From Diplonema papillatum (lineage: Eukaryota; Euglenozoa; Diplonemea; Diplonemida; Diplonemidae), in the NCBI GenBank assembly GCA_030068145.1, contig JAPJBO010000646.1:62001-126000 (forward strand): 64,000 nucleotides of DNA, in the 5' to 3' direction. Shown in pieces: positions 18,893-32,100 of this stretch. Both the position numbers and the translations under genes were made by a program. Every line of letters starts with the position of its first letter. Position 1 is the first letter of the stretch. Below the pieces are notes generated by a model that did no database searches, was not told the DNA's origin, and saw only the letters and a list, made by a program, of their open reading frames with translations.

Positions 18893-18972
18893 GGTGCGGA
18901 CCCTGCAGAAGAAGCTGGCGTCCCTCGTCGAGATCACAACAAGGCCGTCAAGCAGCAGAGCACGCTCCTTTC
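18893..18972 (+). pseudogene. Fragment duplicated from COG3 exon 1
   Basis: The block GTGCGGACCCTGCAGAAGAA ... CCCTCGTCGAGATCA ... GCCGTCAAGCAGCA closely matches 19803-19882 inside COG3 exon 1, with small differences and an indel that breaks the frame. It lies 500 bp upstream of the gene in the same orientation, so it is a partial duplicate, not an exon. Confidence 0.75.
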
Positions 18973-19397
18973 TATGCGCGGTGTGCACTGGCATGCGAAG
19001 GAACTACAGCCTTGTAGTGGACCAGTGCTGCCAGGTGCACCACCACCCGGACGACGGCCTGCGCTTTCAGTGCTGCCGGGTGCATCGGCTGACGCGATGC
19101 GGGACCTGCCCGAACGCCGACGCGTGCTGCGGACGGGGGCCGCGACAGCAGCAGTGGCGACGGGGGTGGCGGTGGTCGTGGCGACCGCTGCCGCGGCCGT
19201 GGCTGACACCATTTTGCACGCAACCAGGGTTACGAAGACGTACGCAAAACTAGACACAAATATAGCTCAAAGCTTCTGCAACAAAATAACACGAAAATCC
19301 TCTAAAACATGTAGGGTGCCAGGAGGGGGTCCAGCTGTTAAAAAGCAGGGAGGAGGGGTGTCTGTGGTCTGTGTGTGTGTACGTATACACGCACACG

Positions 19398-20180
19398 ATG
19401 ACGGCGTCTCTTGGGTTCGATGCCCCGTTAGGGGAAGACGTGCGGTGCGCGTTGGAAGAGCTGCAGGCTGTGTGCAAGGAGTTGCGCCCCGTGCCCAAGC
19501 ACTTGGCGGCGGAAGCAGACGCCGACAGAGACGCGCTGAAGCGGTCGACGCGGGACCGGCTGGAGGGCAGCACGACGACGAAGAAGGCCGACGAGCAACC
19601 GGCGAGCGACGACCCCGCCGCAGCGGGGACCGCGGACGAGTACTTCGCCGCCATAGCGCTGCCGGAGCACCTGTCTTTGGACGCCCTGCAGGGTGACAAG
19701 CACCGCCTGCGCACGGGACAGGGCCAGCACATAGCCAGGCTGAGCGCCTGGGCACGGAAAGTGCACCACTGGATCTCCATCAGCGACCAGGTTTCCGGTG
19801 ACGTGCGGACCCTGCAGAAGAAGCTGGTGTCCCTCGTCGAGATCAACGGCGCCGTCAAGCAGCAAAGCACCTTCCTCTCCTCCCAAGCCAGCTCGCTCAT
19901 AACCACCAGCGAGAGCTGCCAAGCCCTCTGCAACGGCATCGAAGAGCGACTGCAAAATTTCGCCACCGTCGACCGGCTGAGCAACGAGTTCGGATCCGCG
20001 TCGCTCAACCCGACGAGCGTTCGCTTCCAGGAGCTGCTGAAGGAGATGGACGCGACTGCGGCGTTTTTGTCGGCGAACCTCCACTTCAAGTCGGCCGCCC
20101 AGTACCTGTCCCGCATGCACATCACGCAGCAGAAGGCGATGGTCCTCATGCGCGACCGCTGCATCGCCGCCATCAACAAG
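19398..20180 (+). CDS. COG3: COG3 exon 1
   Basis: ATG at 19398 begins MTASLGFDAPLGEDV. An upstream in-frame ATG at 19371 lies in a TGTG/ACAC repeat and is less likely. 261 codons with the Sec34 N-terminal pattern: LQKKLVSLVEINGAVKQQS, SESCQALCNGIEERL and AAQYLSRMHITQQKAM. The donor is AAG|GTATTTTC at 20180/20181, phase 0. Confidence 0.9.
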
Positions 20181-23100
20181 GTATTTTCTTCGGGCTTCAG
20201 TTTTTTACATACCGAAAACAGTGCTCCCGCTTACCTCCGAAGTGCCGGAGGAAGCCTAAATCAGGAAAGGTATTTTTTTGTCGCGGTGTCGCGCTTTTTT
20301 TAGCAGTGTCTGTCAGTGCTCCCACGGTGAGCTGGAGTTAGAGATGGGTTGCTCCACCACAACCAAAATGCGCGTGAATCTGCACCACACGCGCTTTTTT
20401 CACTGTAGCTTTGACTCCAGCTTCTGAGATTGGATCGCACCGCCAACCCCGACATGTCGGAGGAAGCAAACACCAGCAATTTCATGCTGTTCGCTTGAGG
20501 TGCTGGCGAGCAACCCATAGGAAGCCGAGTAAACCTGCGCTTCGAAGACCCGACTCTGAACGAGAAAAACTTTCTCACTGAGGCCGGCAGCAAAAACTGA
20601 TAGAAGAAACCTTTAGCGTCATTCTCACAAACGAAGTTACCTCGCATGAGTTTCAGCAGCATTGAGTTGTACGAGGAGAGGTGGCATGGCGGAACCAGGT
20701 GTCCCGACATTCTCACCGCTTCATTCACACCCTTGCATGAGAGAATGAACCTGAGTACCCCGGCCTTCTTTTTTGCGATATTCAGTAACCACCTTAGTGA
20801 GCATACTTGTTACAGCTAAAAAGGAACGTTGGCAGCGGTTTAACCTGAACGCGCACAGGTCAAATCGCACAAACAAAAATTGGGCGCTCGTGCCGAAACA
20901 TATTTACTAAAATGTCCGTGGACCTGAAGACGTTCGACTGGGCTCCGGTGCCCATCCTTCAGGTGCGATGAGGATAGGAGGGACCTGTCAAGACGGCGGT
21001 TCTCGCCTTGGCCGAGCAAGTCCGCCTGCAGAACCGTCTCCTGTTGGAGCCCGCCGTGCCCTCGGACCCCATCGACCCTCGCCGAGTCATTACTTGGTTG
21101 GGTTACTTAGCTACTCCACAAGGGAGGCAGCTAGTGCTTACAGAGGTGAAGCAGCGGTACGGGTATAGCGAGATACCGGAAAGTCCGCACGAGAAGGCCA
21201 CCGCTATGGACCATGAACGCCGAGTCCACTTTAGCACCTTGGGGGCCCTGCTCGGTATGGCCGATGGTTCTCCCACTGTGCTCCGGGTCTTGCACCAGTT
21301 GGTGGTACGCCTCGAAGGGCTGCGGCTGCGGGCCTCACACGGGTTAGAGCACCAGGTGGCGTGGGAAACACGCTTTGCCCCTATGGAGCACGAACTTTTC
21401 TCGAGGACGGCTTTAGTCCTAGGAAACAAGCTCCTCGCGGAGCTCGCAAAAAAGGAGAGCAGGGAGAGGCTTCCTCCCGCCAAGAGGCCGAGGAATTGAA
21501 CCGCGGAGGGCGGATCGGCACTCCCAGAAGGCCTCTGGAAGGAAGCGATGGTCGAGGCCCGACCTCGCAAACAGGATTTTGCCGTCTCCGATCAAGATCG
21601 GTTGCGGAAGGACCGCCAGGCCCTTCTACAGACGATGCGGAGGTGCTACAAGAGCACTCCCGTCATGCTGTCTGTGATGAGTCGTGCGCAGAGGTACGCC
21701 GAGCAGGCTCGCTGCTTCGATCCCACTCTGTCGGACGAAGCGGCCTTCTTGATGTGGGTGAACCGCAAGCTGGCCTCGGGCCAAATCAAGGCCGACTCCG
21801 CCCTGCAGTACATGACGTACTTCCGGATGTCCCGAATCGACTGGCTCGGGGCGTACCGGCGCTCGGTCATGCTCGAGATGACCCAGTTCGAGGATCGTCG
21901 GTCTCGCGACGCCGGGAGGACGCCTACGAAGGAGGAGATCCTGCGGGTGGTCTCCCGCGAAAGCGGCGTGCTCTCGATGGCGCTGCGGCTCCAGTGGTCC
22001 ACAGCGTGCCGGTTCGTGGACTTGCAACGACTGAAGTTAGACCACATGTGGTCTGTGGGAGCGAACCAGGTCATGATCCTGTTCGTTGGAGGGAAGACAG
22101 ATCCTACCTCGAGAGGACAGGGTCTGCTAATTCCCCGGAGCGGTCCCTTCCTGACGAATTTCTGGCAGTGGATTGCGCTCCAAACCCAGGGTTTGGGCAC
22201 GAAGGAATGGGTGTTCCCCGGCCTGTCGCGACAGGCGTACAACAACTTTCTCCAGGAGAGGTTGGGGGTGCCCTCACATCGAGTCAGGCATGCGGCTCTG
22301 ACCCGGGTGGCCCAGGTGGAAGGCGAGCGGTCGGCGATGAACGTGGGTCGGCATCTGAACCCCCGCACCACCCGTCGTTACACTCCCCATCATCTCTGGC
22401 TGCCAGTTCAGGAGACGATTTCGGGCACGGCTGCCCTGCAGGCCGAGTGAGCTCGAGCCACTTAACCGATGTCCCGCCTAGACCTGGCCTGTGGCCTCGC
22501 CATCTGGATAAGGTCCTTCAGGGCTACGATTACGCCTCCGGGTGGCTTGATGCCAGCAGTGGCAAGCGGGTAACGAAGGCGTCGTACGAGGGCGAGATTG
22601 CTGCTACGGCACCGACGTTCGATCATGAGGCTCTGCTGCGCGACTTCCCCGCTCTTTGGGTTAACATGAAGTGGTTGCTAGATCCTGGGTTCATACAGAG
22701 CAGTCTCCAACCCGGTGTGGGTGTAGTCGGTCCCGGACCGAGAAATGTGCGGATGAAGCCTCACTTTGAACGCTTGATGGAGTTGGAGATTGTTGAGCCC
22801 ATTCCCAAGGCGGCTTCATCGCGCTGGCTTTCACTGGACAAGCGGGATCCAGGCCAGCTGCGCTTCATCCTGAGCTGTCAGTCGCTCAATCGAGCTACGG
22901 CGCACGTGCCTCTGCCATCCTGCGATCTGCCGAGTTACGCTACAGTAGTTACGACCGTTTTGTCCCGGAAGTGGGTTACAGAATTCGACTTCCGGTCGTT
23001 CTTTTTCCAGTTCTCTCTGCCACCAGAGGTGAGGAAGTATTTCTGTTTCAGAATTGACACACGGCTACTCTGGATGACACGTCTCCCCATGGGATATCGG

Positions 23101-26100
23101 GGCGCACCGCAGGCGGCTCAGGCGGTTTCACTGGCGCTGGGAAGGAACTCAGTCCAGGGTCTGGACGTTGATGTCTTGGCGTGGATTGACAACGTGTTCT
23201 TTGCTGGGGATACAGAGGCGAGTGTTGTTGAGGCATCGGCTCGATTCATGGCGTTGGTATCAAGGTACGGTTTTACGATCGGCCGATCCTCTGGGCCGGT
23301 ACAGAGAGCGACGAAGGTTACGCCCCTCATAGCGCAGATTGTTGCATTGCAGGAGGCGCCCGTGCGTATATGGTGGAAGCTCACCGGCTCGCTGTTGTGG
23401 CGTCGACACGTGATGGCTTTCCCGCTTCATGAGGTTCTCACTCTTTTGCGGTGGATGTCGGACCTGGCCTCGGGAAGTTCTTCATACGACAATTCGTTTT
23501 GGGATTCAGTATCCACTTGTCCGCCGTCGGTGAGGGAGGGCCTCGTGAGTCAATTTAACGAGCTGCAGGATAATGCTTGGCGGTGTTGGTCCTTACCGTC
23601 ATACTCCAACTCCCGTGACATGGTATGCGATGCCAGCATGTCAGCGTGGGCATTCGTCACTGAGGGTCAGTTCGCCTACGGGCCCTTTCCCGAGGAGCTG
23701 ATGGACGGTGACATTTTCTTGAAGGAGTTATACGCAGTAGTTCGGGCTGTCTGCTATGCAGTGCGGTGCAGCACCAACACCCGCATCAAGCTCCTCTGCG
23801 ACAACAAAGCTGTGATAGGGTGCGTGCGCCGTGGATACACCCTTCGACTGGAGGCCATGCGCTGGATCACGGTGATAAACTGGGTACTCTCCGTCTCCAG
23901 TAGCCGCCTGGACGTCCTATACGTCCCTTCAGAGCTAAATGCAGCTGACCAGTTCACGAGACTGGATTGATGTTTAGTGCTGACGATCAACAGACCGCTT
24001 TGTCGAGCCCTCGTCGAGCAGGGTTGATTCTTTCTCCGCGTGGCATACAGCTACCACGGTAGCAGTCAACGTTTTGAAACAGTCTTTTATCGGATACAAA
24101 TATTTTCCTTTATTTTTGAGGGAGGGAGGGGGGAACAAATAGGGGCCGCTCGTGCTCCGGTGCCTGTTCCTTTTTGCGATAACCAGTAACCACCTTAGTG
24201 AGCATACTTGTTACAGCTAAAAAGGAACGTTGGCAGCGGTTTAACCTGAACGCGCACAGGTCAAATCGCACAAACAAAAGGCGCCGTGGAACCAGGATCT
24301 TTTCCGCCTCCGACCGGGGAACCGCCTCACAGAGACCGATTTCCTCTAGTCTTTTAACGTGCTGTTCCAACTTTGGTGTTAGGGGGGGCCTGGGGCGTTC
24401 TTGAACTCGGTCGACAGGATATCCTCGAGGAAAGCGGGATTTCAAAACCAAGTTGATCTCTAAGGCAGGGAAGTCTCGTAGCAACAGGTCAGTGTCCACC
24501 CATGATTCAGTGATGCTGTCAACGAGGCCCTTGTGGCACGGGAGCCTCGGGGCATCTCGTGGTGCACCCACCTCCACCTCATGGCGTAATCGTATGTATG
24601 CAGTTTAGTTAAGCTGTGGGCCACATTGGGAGCCCAGAAGGGGCGGTCGAAACCTACTGCAGAATTCCGGCCCCCTGGATTGTCCCGCTCGTCGACTCCC
24701 AAGTCTCCATCGGGGTATAGAACCTCACGTTCTTCACGTCTACGTGAAGAACTTGTTCGCCACCCACCCGGGCGATCTTGGTGAGTGCACTGTGTCGAAT
24801 CATGTGACTGGTGATCCCAAGATGGTGTCTGAGCCACTGGGTGGCCAACCCTGTGGATTTCGCCAGCAGTCCAAGAACCTGGCTCTTGGAGACCAGTCCA
24901 GGAGTTGTAAATTTGTTGCATTAGTGTGTGGGCCTTTGAAGCGTGGATGATGCCTCTCGCGCTGCTCCCCTTGAGGTTCCTGGCTCATGCCAAAGCGCCG
25001 CCGCCCGGGTTAAGGGGTTGCGGCATCACTGCTGGATGAGTAGCTGAGCCCGAGTTACCACCAGGTGGTGTCTTCGTAGCACTCGGCCAGCGTTCCCAAC
25101 GTCTCCTGACGCAGCCCCTGGACAGCCTCGGGGCTGATCAGGTAGTCAGCCTTCTGGGGGCGGCCCCGACTCCGCTTCAGCGGTTGGAAAGGACTTGGTG
25201 CGAGGGGAGTCGTTCATACGGACTTCCGCCCGTTTCCCGACTTCGAGAGGGTTTCGGTCCTTCTCCTCTTGGAAAATTCACCTTCGGGGCTCTCTTGAGC
25301 CCGTCCGTGTTCCTCCTCCTCCTGTCCTCCTCGTTGGCCACCTCGACAGCTCGCAGGGCGTTTCTTAACACTGTGCGAGAGAACTCAGAGGCATCTACCA
25401 ACTGCAGCTTGGACTCCCAAGCCAGTTGTTGAGGCATACCCTGCAGCTTGCGGATTCTTAGGGCCTCGAGGCAAACCAGCAGTTGACGGGCAACCTGTAG
25501 GACTTGTCTCGAGTTCTTTGGCACACATGTCCAAGACAGAAAACAGGACACGGGTCTCGTGCACGTACGCAGGTACACTGGCCTTGAAGTCTTGTTCAAT
25601 GGGCCCGTATCGGTAGCGCACTTCGGTCATCATCTGACTCTTCTGGTTAGCGGTTGCAACCTTCGGTACCCACGAGTTTGCCATTCGTATGGCAAACTCT
25701 CCAATTCCCTCTTGGGGTTTGGTTTGGGCAAGAAGATGTTCCACGAGCGCCTTCAAGGGCCCTGGTGGTGTTTGTTCGAGCAATTCGTCGACGCCGGCGA
25801 TGTTCGAGTCCGGGTTCGGACGGCTCTCGAGTACTGCGTCCACGCCTTCCGTCTCCCGATCGTCCTCAGACCCACTCGTCTTCCCCCATTCGGTCCACGA
25901 AGCCCTGAGCAGTGCTCTTGCACCCTAGGTTTGCCTTCAGGCAATACGCGATCGCCGTGAGGCCGCATCTGAAGCAGTTCCCCGGCATGGCTCTTTGAGC
26001 ACATCGGGAAAATGCAAGCGCATCTTCCTCAGCTCGGTTAATTCCCGCGGGCACTGTCACCTTCGTCTGGTTCGAAGACCAGTCGAAAGAGCCCCCGTCG

Positions 26101-29100
26101 GAGTCGCTTCTCAGAACGGACATATTTTTAGCACAGATGTGTGCGAAGGACCTGGTTTGTATCTTTACATGGCTGCCAACTTTTTTTGTGTACTGACATG
26201 TCCAGTGTGGTATGTTGTTCCAAAGAAAATATGCCGAACCGGGTAAAACCTGGGACACCCAGCCCCAGTTTTGTGGGTGTCCCAGGTTTCACCCAATCCA
26301 ATTACGGCAATTGGAATAATGTTGAACTGGACTAAAGCTGGGACGGGTAAAATGACAGACCGGGTAAAACCTGTCACCTGCGTGAGTGCACCAGTTGTGG
26401 TCCTGCAGCCTCCTTTGACAGCACCATCTAGGGGCGCGCCGAACGTTCCGACAGTTCCGCGAGAGAACGAGGGAGACTCACCGGCTACGACATCACATGG
26501 AACCGCATCGTGGTCCGTAGCCGGCCTGCTCGGGGAAGGCGGGGATCGTGGGGCCGTGACGGAGGCCAGCTCGGCGTGGAAGATCAACAGGTGCGCCGGA
26601 GCGCAGGAGAAATACGGCACCGAGTCAGCTGATGTTGGCAGTCTATCGCTGACGGTGCTGCCTGGCGGTCGGGCACGGCTTCCGTTCTGTCTCTCTCTGT
26701 AGCGTTCTGTCTTCCGTGCACGTGTCTTTGTCGTGTTTCCTTTGTTGGGGACTTCTTTCACCGGGGAGACCGGTACCGCTTTCCTCACAAGCCCGAGGGA
26801 GGTGGGTGACCACGGTAAGCCACGCTGATTTTCTTTTTTTTTTTTTTTTTTTTTAGGAGCGCGAGGCCAGAACTCCAGAAGTGCGAATACTGCCGACGCG
26901 TCACTGCTGCTGTGTGCGCTCGGATTGGCGCTGCTCAAGCGGCCACCTTAAGTCACTCGTTTGTTTGTAAAGATTGCTCCGTTCTTCTCCCTGACTTGTT
27001 CCCGGATTAGGATGACACATACTACTACTACTGGAGCTCGAGGCATTAAGGTCTACAGTGCTGCTTCCCGAGGTTGCAGAGAAAGCGGCTCCGCTTCGCT
27101 GACACTGCCTGAGGGCGGACCAGCCCGCGTCGAGTGTGCTTCTTGCAACGACGCGTCGAAAGAAGAAACGCGGTCGACCTCCGCTTTCTTATCTCGATGT
27201 GCTCCAACGCGACCTCGGCATGTCCACAGAGGAGATCCGGGAGCTGATGGCAGACAGGGTAGCATGGGACGCGAAGGTCCAGCGGGTGGTGGAGGCCACC
27301 AGGCAGAGAACCGTGCGGCCGCCGCGGAAGACGTGGAAAGGCATGAAGGCACGTGGGACCGGATCCGGACGACCTCGGAAGCGCGTGATCTCGCAGACTG
27401 CAGAAAGTTCGCGGGTGAGAGGCCCAAGAATTGTCGAAAATGGTCGCCGTATGCCTCCCTCGAAATAAAAAACCATTCATCCGGCAAGATAACTGCCGTC
27501 TATTTTGCGCGGCGTAGCAACTATGCATTGTCAACACGACAGAGAACGCTGGCAGCGTGGGAGAAGATTGCCCAAACGATCCTATTCACTCACTATCATT
27601 CACTAACAGGCCAATCCTCCTCCGGCACGTACCCACAAACTCACGCCTCTTCTTTTTCCCCTCTGGAGGCAAAGTTGGCGGAAGTTATTGCCGCATCAAT
27701 GCTTATTATTTGCGTTCAATGCAGTGTATTTTCTAAGTCCACAAAAGAGGCCATTCATTTTCCACACATACATACAACGTTATGAATTACAAATTATTAG
27801 GTGACTCGGTCTGTAGCCGAAGACGCGCGCTTCATCGAGATCGTGAAGCGCACGCAGAAGGAGAACCGGTGGTACTCCTTCTTGCGCAGCGTCTCGACCG
27901 CCCCCGCGCCGCCCGTGCCGACGACGCCCGAGGGTCCCTCCGCCCCCGCCAGCTTTTCTTCGGACCCGCGGCCGGTCGGCGCCGGCGTCCCCGCCGACGT
28001 CCTCAACGCCAGCTCGCCCCCCAGCTTGGGCAGCTTCGGGCTCGGGTCGATCCTCTCCGTCGAGTTCCAAGCGAAGCTCAACGACGCGATCCCGCTGTTC
28101 ACCTCCCTTCAGGCCCGGTGCCAACGGGAGGACACGAAGGTGTTCCTGCAGGACGTCGTGCACAGCTACGTCCAAGCCCGCCTGAGCCTCCTCACCCCGG
28201 TCTTCCTCGACTACCTCGCACCGCACCTCCAGCCGAAGCGACGGACATCCGGCGGAAAACTGCCGCAGGCAGACACCCATGCGCTCGAGAGGATGGGTTC
28301 AACCATGAGCTTGACGAGCTTGACTAGCTCCGTCAACCCCCTCGCATACGCCAAGGGCGTTGCCCCGGAGGAGATGCGGGAGATGCTCAACGAGATGATC
28401 GCGCACGGCACGACGTATCTCCTCGCGTTAGCGACCGATGAACAGCAGCTCTTCCAGAGCGTGTGGCAGAACCCGCAGGCGGCGGGCGAGGTGAAGGAGA
28501 TCGTCGACAGCGTGGCGCTCGTGTTGTACGACGCGTTCCGCGCGACCGTCGTGCAGGAAGACGACATGGGGACGCTGTGTTCGATCATCCACACGATGAA
28601 CAGCACCGTGCTCTCCCGCCTGCAGGCCGCGGAGGGCCCGGGGGAGTTGATCGCGAGCACGCTCTCCCGGATGTGCCAAGACGCGCAGGAACGGCTGACG
28701 TTCCGGTCGCAGGTATTCATCAAGGACACCATCCGGCCTTCGTCCTTCTCGGCTGACGACGTGCTTCCGTACACGCACAAGGCGGCGGCGCCGCCGTCGG
28801 AACCGGAGACGGCCGCGTCGAGCCCTGCCACGCCGAACGACGAAGACGGACAGCTGCTGGCCCCGCGGCCGCAGCAGCGCGCCGGCGGCGCCGCCGCTAG
28901 GATGGACAAGCCGTCGCCTTACTTCCCAGCGCTGCAGAACACGCTCGATCTCCTGGCGTCGCTGTACCCAGTTCTCGACAAGGGGGTCTTCGCGTCGCTC
29001 GCGCAGGAAGCCATCGGCGCGTGCATGCATACGCTCGCGCAGGCGGCCGCCGTGGTCCGCGCCGTGCCGCGTGCCGTGCTGCCGCTGCCGGAGCTCGACA

Positions 29101-32100
29101 GCAAGCTGTTCCTCGTCATGCACCTGCTGCAGCTGCGCGAGCAGATCACGCCGTTCGAGGTCAGCTTCCAGGTGTGCGCGCTGCTGCCTTTGCTGGGTTC
29201 TCCTCCCCCTGTTCCCCCCCCTTTCCTGCAGTGGGCATTCACGCTGTAGTGAAGCAGTACAGTAGGTGATCCTGTGACATACACACTGTTGTGACAGAGG
29301 AGTTATCCTGTAAGGAGATACACACTGTTGTGACACAGTGCAGTAGGTGATCCAGTAGTGACATACACACTGTTGTGACAGAGGTGTTTTCCTGTAAAGA
29401 GATACACACTGTCGTGACGCAGTACAGTAGGTGATCCAGTAGTGACATACACACTGTCGTGATGTGCTGGGTTCTCCTCCCTCTGTTCCCCCCCTTTCCT
29501 GTGGGGGGCATTGTAAAGACAGACGCACTGTCGTGACGCAGTACAGTAGGTGATCCTGTGCAGCGGAGTGATCCTGTGGTGACATACACACAGTCGTGAC
29601 GGTGATGCAGTAATGGCGTACACACTGTTGTGACAGAGGAGTGATCCTGTAAAGTCATGCACAATGTCGTGACGCAGTACAGGAGGTGATCCTTATACAC
29701 TTTAACACACAAGCACACGTACTGCCACCACCGCAGATACGATAAGCATACCAGTATACGATATCTTAAAGGAACCTGGTCACCCGGAGGCTTTAAAACC
29801 CCCGATTTCTAATCCTAAGCGAACTTACACTCTAAAACTGGTCCGCAAACCACACACTTCCCCAGGTTGTCGAGAAGCACGTCGACTTTTCGAACATCCG
29901 GCGGCGCGAGCTGTCGATCGCGGCCACGCAGCACGACACGAAGAAGGACCTGGAGTCGGTCCTCAAGCAAGTGTGCGAGCAGTTCATCGCGTCCGCCTCG
30001 CAGCAGACCAGCGGATCCTTCGTGCGCTTCGCGAAGCTGCTCAAATCGAGGACTCGCGACCCGTTCACCGCCACGCAGTCCCTCGAGAACCTCCTCGAAA
30101 CCGTCATCGGCGGTATCCAGGCAGCCGCAGAAGGTGTGTTTCGACTTCGAATTGCTTTTGTCAATCTTCCACACCTGAGGGGGCCCACTTAGAACCAGGA
30201 TTCTACGTCAAGGTTCAATGCAGTAACCCCTCTGCTCACGCCCATTTAAAGTTTGAGAATAGGTCGAGGAAGCGATTTCCCCAATGCCTCCAATCATTTG
30301 CTTTACCTGGCGTGACTCCTGTTTTGGTTCTAGCTATCCTGAGGAACCAGCTACTAGATGGTTCGATGGGTCTTTCGCCCTTATACCCAGCTTTGACGAG
30401 CAGACGGAGTAGGGATGTCTCGTAGGGAAACCGCCCCCCCCCGGCCTCAGTGGTGCAAGCACCACGCGCTCTTCAAACCCAAGAAACCCACCGGCCCATA
30501 GGCGTAGTTTAAGGTTGTACTGATCTACAAACAACCACTAACGAGCTTGTCAACCCCACTGATTTTCTACTTCGTTCCCCCTCCCCCTTTTCGACGTTGC
30601 TGTTGACTAACGGTCGGACCCTTCCCCGGTGAACATCTCATCAAAGTAACAGTGTTGACTCAGGCCGATACGGGCTACATGGCAACCCCTGCTCAACATG
30701 TATGCACGTGTATGCTCAGTGCTCGCCTGCCTTGATGGCACTTGCACCTTAAAGAACTCAATGCTCAACAGTGCATGCTAATCCATGTGGTTCATGTACT
30801 CAAAAGAACTCAATGCTCAACATGTATGCACGTGGGGGGCCCAGGGCCACATTCATTGCGAATGTGTTCGTGGTGTCGGTTTTACTTTGGCGTTCGACCA
30901 GACGGTTTGGCGGTACCGGTTGCCGCGGCCGATTCAGGTCAGACCGCTCCAACAGCAATTGGCCACGGTGGAAGAAGACTCACACGTCAACTCCTAGAGC
31001 AGTCGAGGTTTGCCCAGGCAGTGGAGATCGACGAGGCGTGGCGAGAATGGTCTGCAACGGCGGAAAGGCACCTGCCGGACTTGTGCCAAGTTCAGACGTC
31101 AGAACGCCGGCGTTTCACAGGACGAGGTCGTCTGCTGGCACCAACGCGGCGACAGCGAGAAGTTCCAATGACGGCACAGGAGCAGCCTCGGGTGTTCAAC
31201 TCCGACTGCGCAACACCATCCATCGCCTAGAGCAGCTAAACCGGCACCTTACGAACCGAGGGGGACCACAGTCGACGCCGAGTCAGATGCAGAACTGCTG
31301 GAAGAACTGTAGGAAGCTCGCGAGTGAGTGCGCAGAGCTACGCGGAAAGCCGATGACGGCATGGGACGAATTGCCCGGTCTCCAGGAGTGCAGCAGTGCC
31401 TGACAGCGCCGCCGATAGCACATTCGTGTTGAGCAGTGTGAGCTTGATATGCAGGGTAAGCTTGCATTTGTCATAGGCTAGGGTTATTTGAATACGTCGT
31501 CCGAGGACGATCTCAAAGCGGACGAGGACGGTGAGAATAGGCTGGTGGAATCCAGCTCCATTTTCCGTTTGTTGCGCTTTCGCGCCGGCTGTCCTGCCGA
31601 AGCAGTCGCTCGAGGGGGCGATCCTGACATGGATGAGGATGAAGTCGAGGTGGCAGGGCTGGTGATATCCAGCTCCATTCTCGAAATGTTGCGCTTTCGC
31701 CGCGTGCTTTTTTCCGGGTTTTCCCACCGGGTCATTCGGTGGTGTCGGGAGTCGGGCTCTTTTCTGCCCCTTTCTTGGTGGTGTCGCTCGGGCCGGCTCG
31801 GTCGGAGCGTGCTTTTTCGCCATCTTGGCCGCCTTTGGGGACGCTTGACGCGTCCTCTTCATGCGCGGTTTCGGGCATGCGGAGGCGGGGCCGGGGCTGG
31901 AAGCCGGGTACGCTGCTCAGGCCTATGAACGACAAGGCTGTCGTTTGCAACTTGAAGTCGCCAGGGAGGCACTTGCCGAGTTGTTGTTGCACGGCCAGCT
32001 TGTTGATTGCGCTCAACATGCAGCGCATCCCGTTGGCCTTCTCCCGATGCGTCTTGGCCGCCTTGCTAGGTGCCTTGATGTCGAGGCCCGAGAACAGCTC

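Larger units (their letters stand above)
20771..24284 (+). mobile_element. YR retrotransposon (element 2), intact, inserted inside element 3
   Basis: About 3.5 kb bounded by near-identical direct repeats (20771-20878 and 24172-24278) containing CACCTTAGTGAGCATACTTG. In order it carries a gag-like ORF, a tyrosine recombinase and an RT-RNase H, all plus strand. It interrupts the RT gene of an older, oppositely oriented relative and lies in COG3 intron 1. No target-site duplication is evident, as expected for recombinase-mediated insertion. Confidence 0.85.

Noticed and set aside
28428-29591. 387-codon minus-strand frame
   Set aside because: Antisense of COG3 exon 2 running into the intron 2 minisatellite.
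29240-29700. CRISPR-like array
   Set aside because: Repeats are irregular in length and spacing and lie in a eukaryotic intron; no constant repeat with unique spacers.
29239-29718. Minus-strand frame with repeated CMSLLDHLLYC
   Set aside because: Translation of the intron 2 array.
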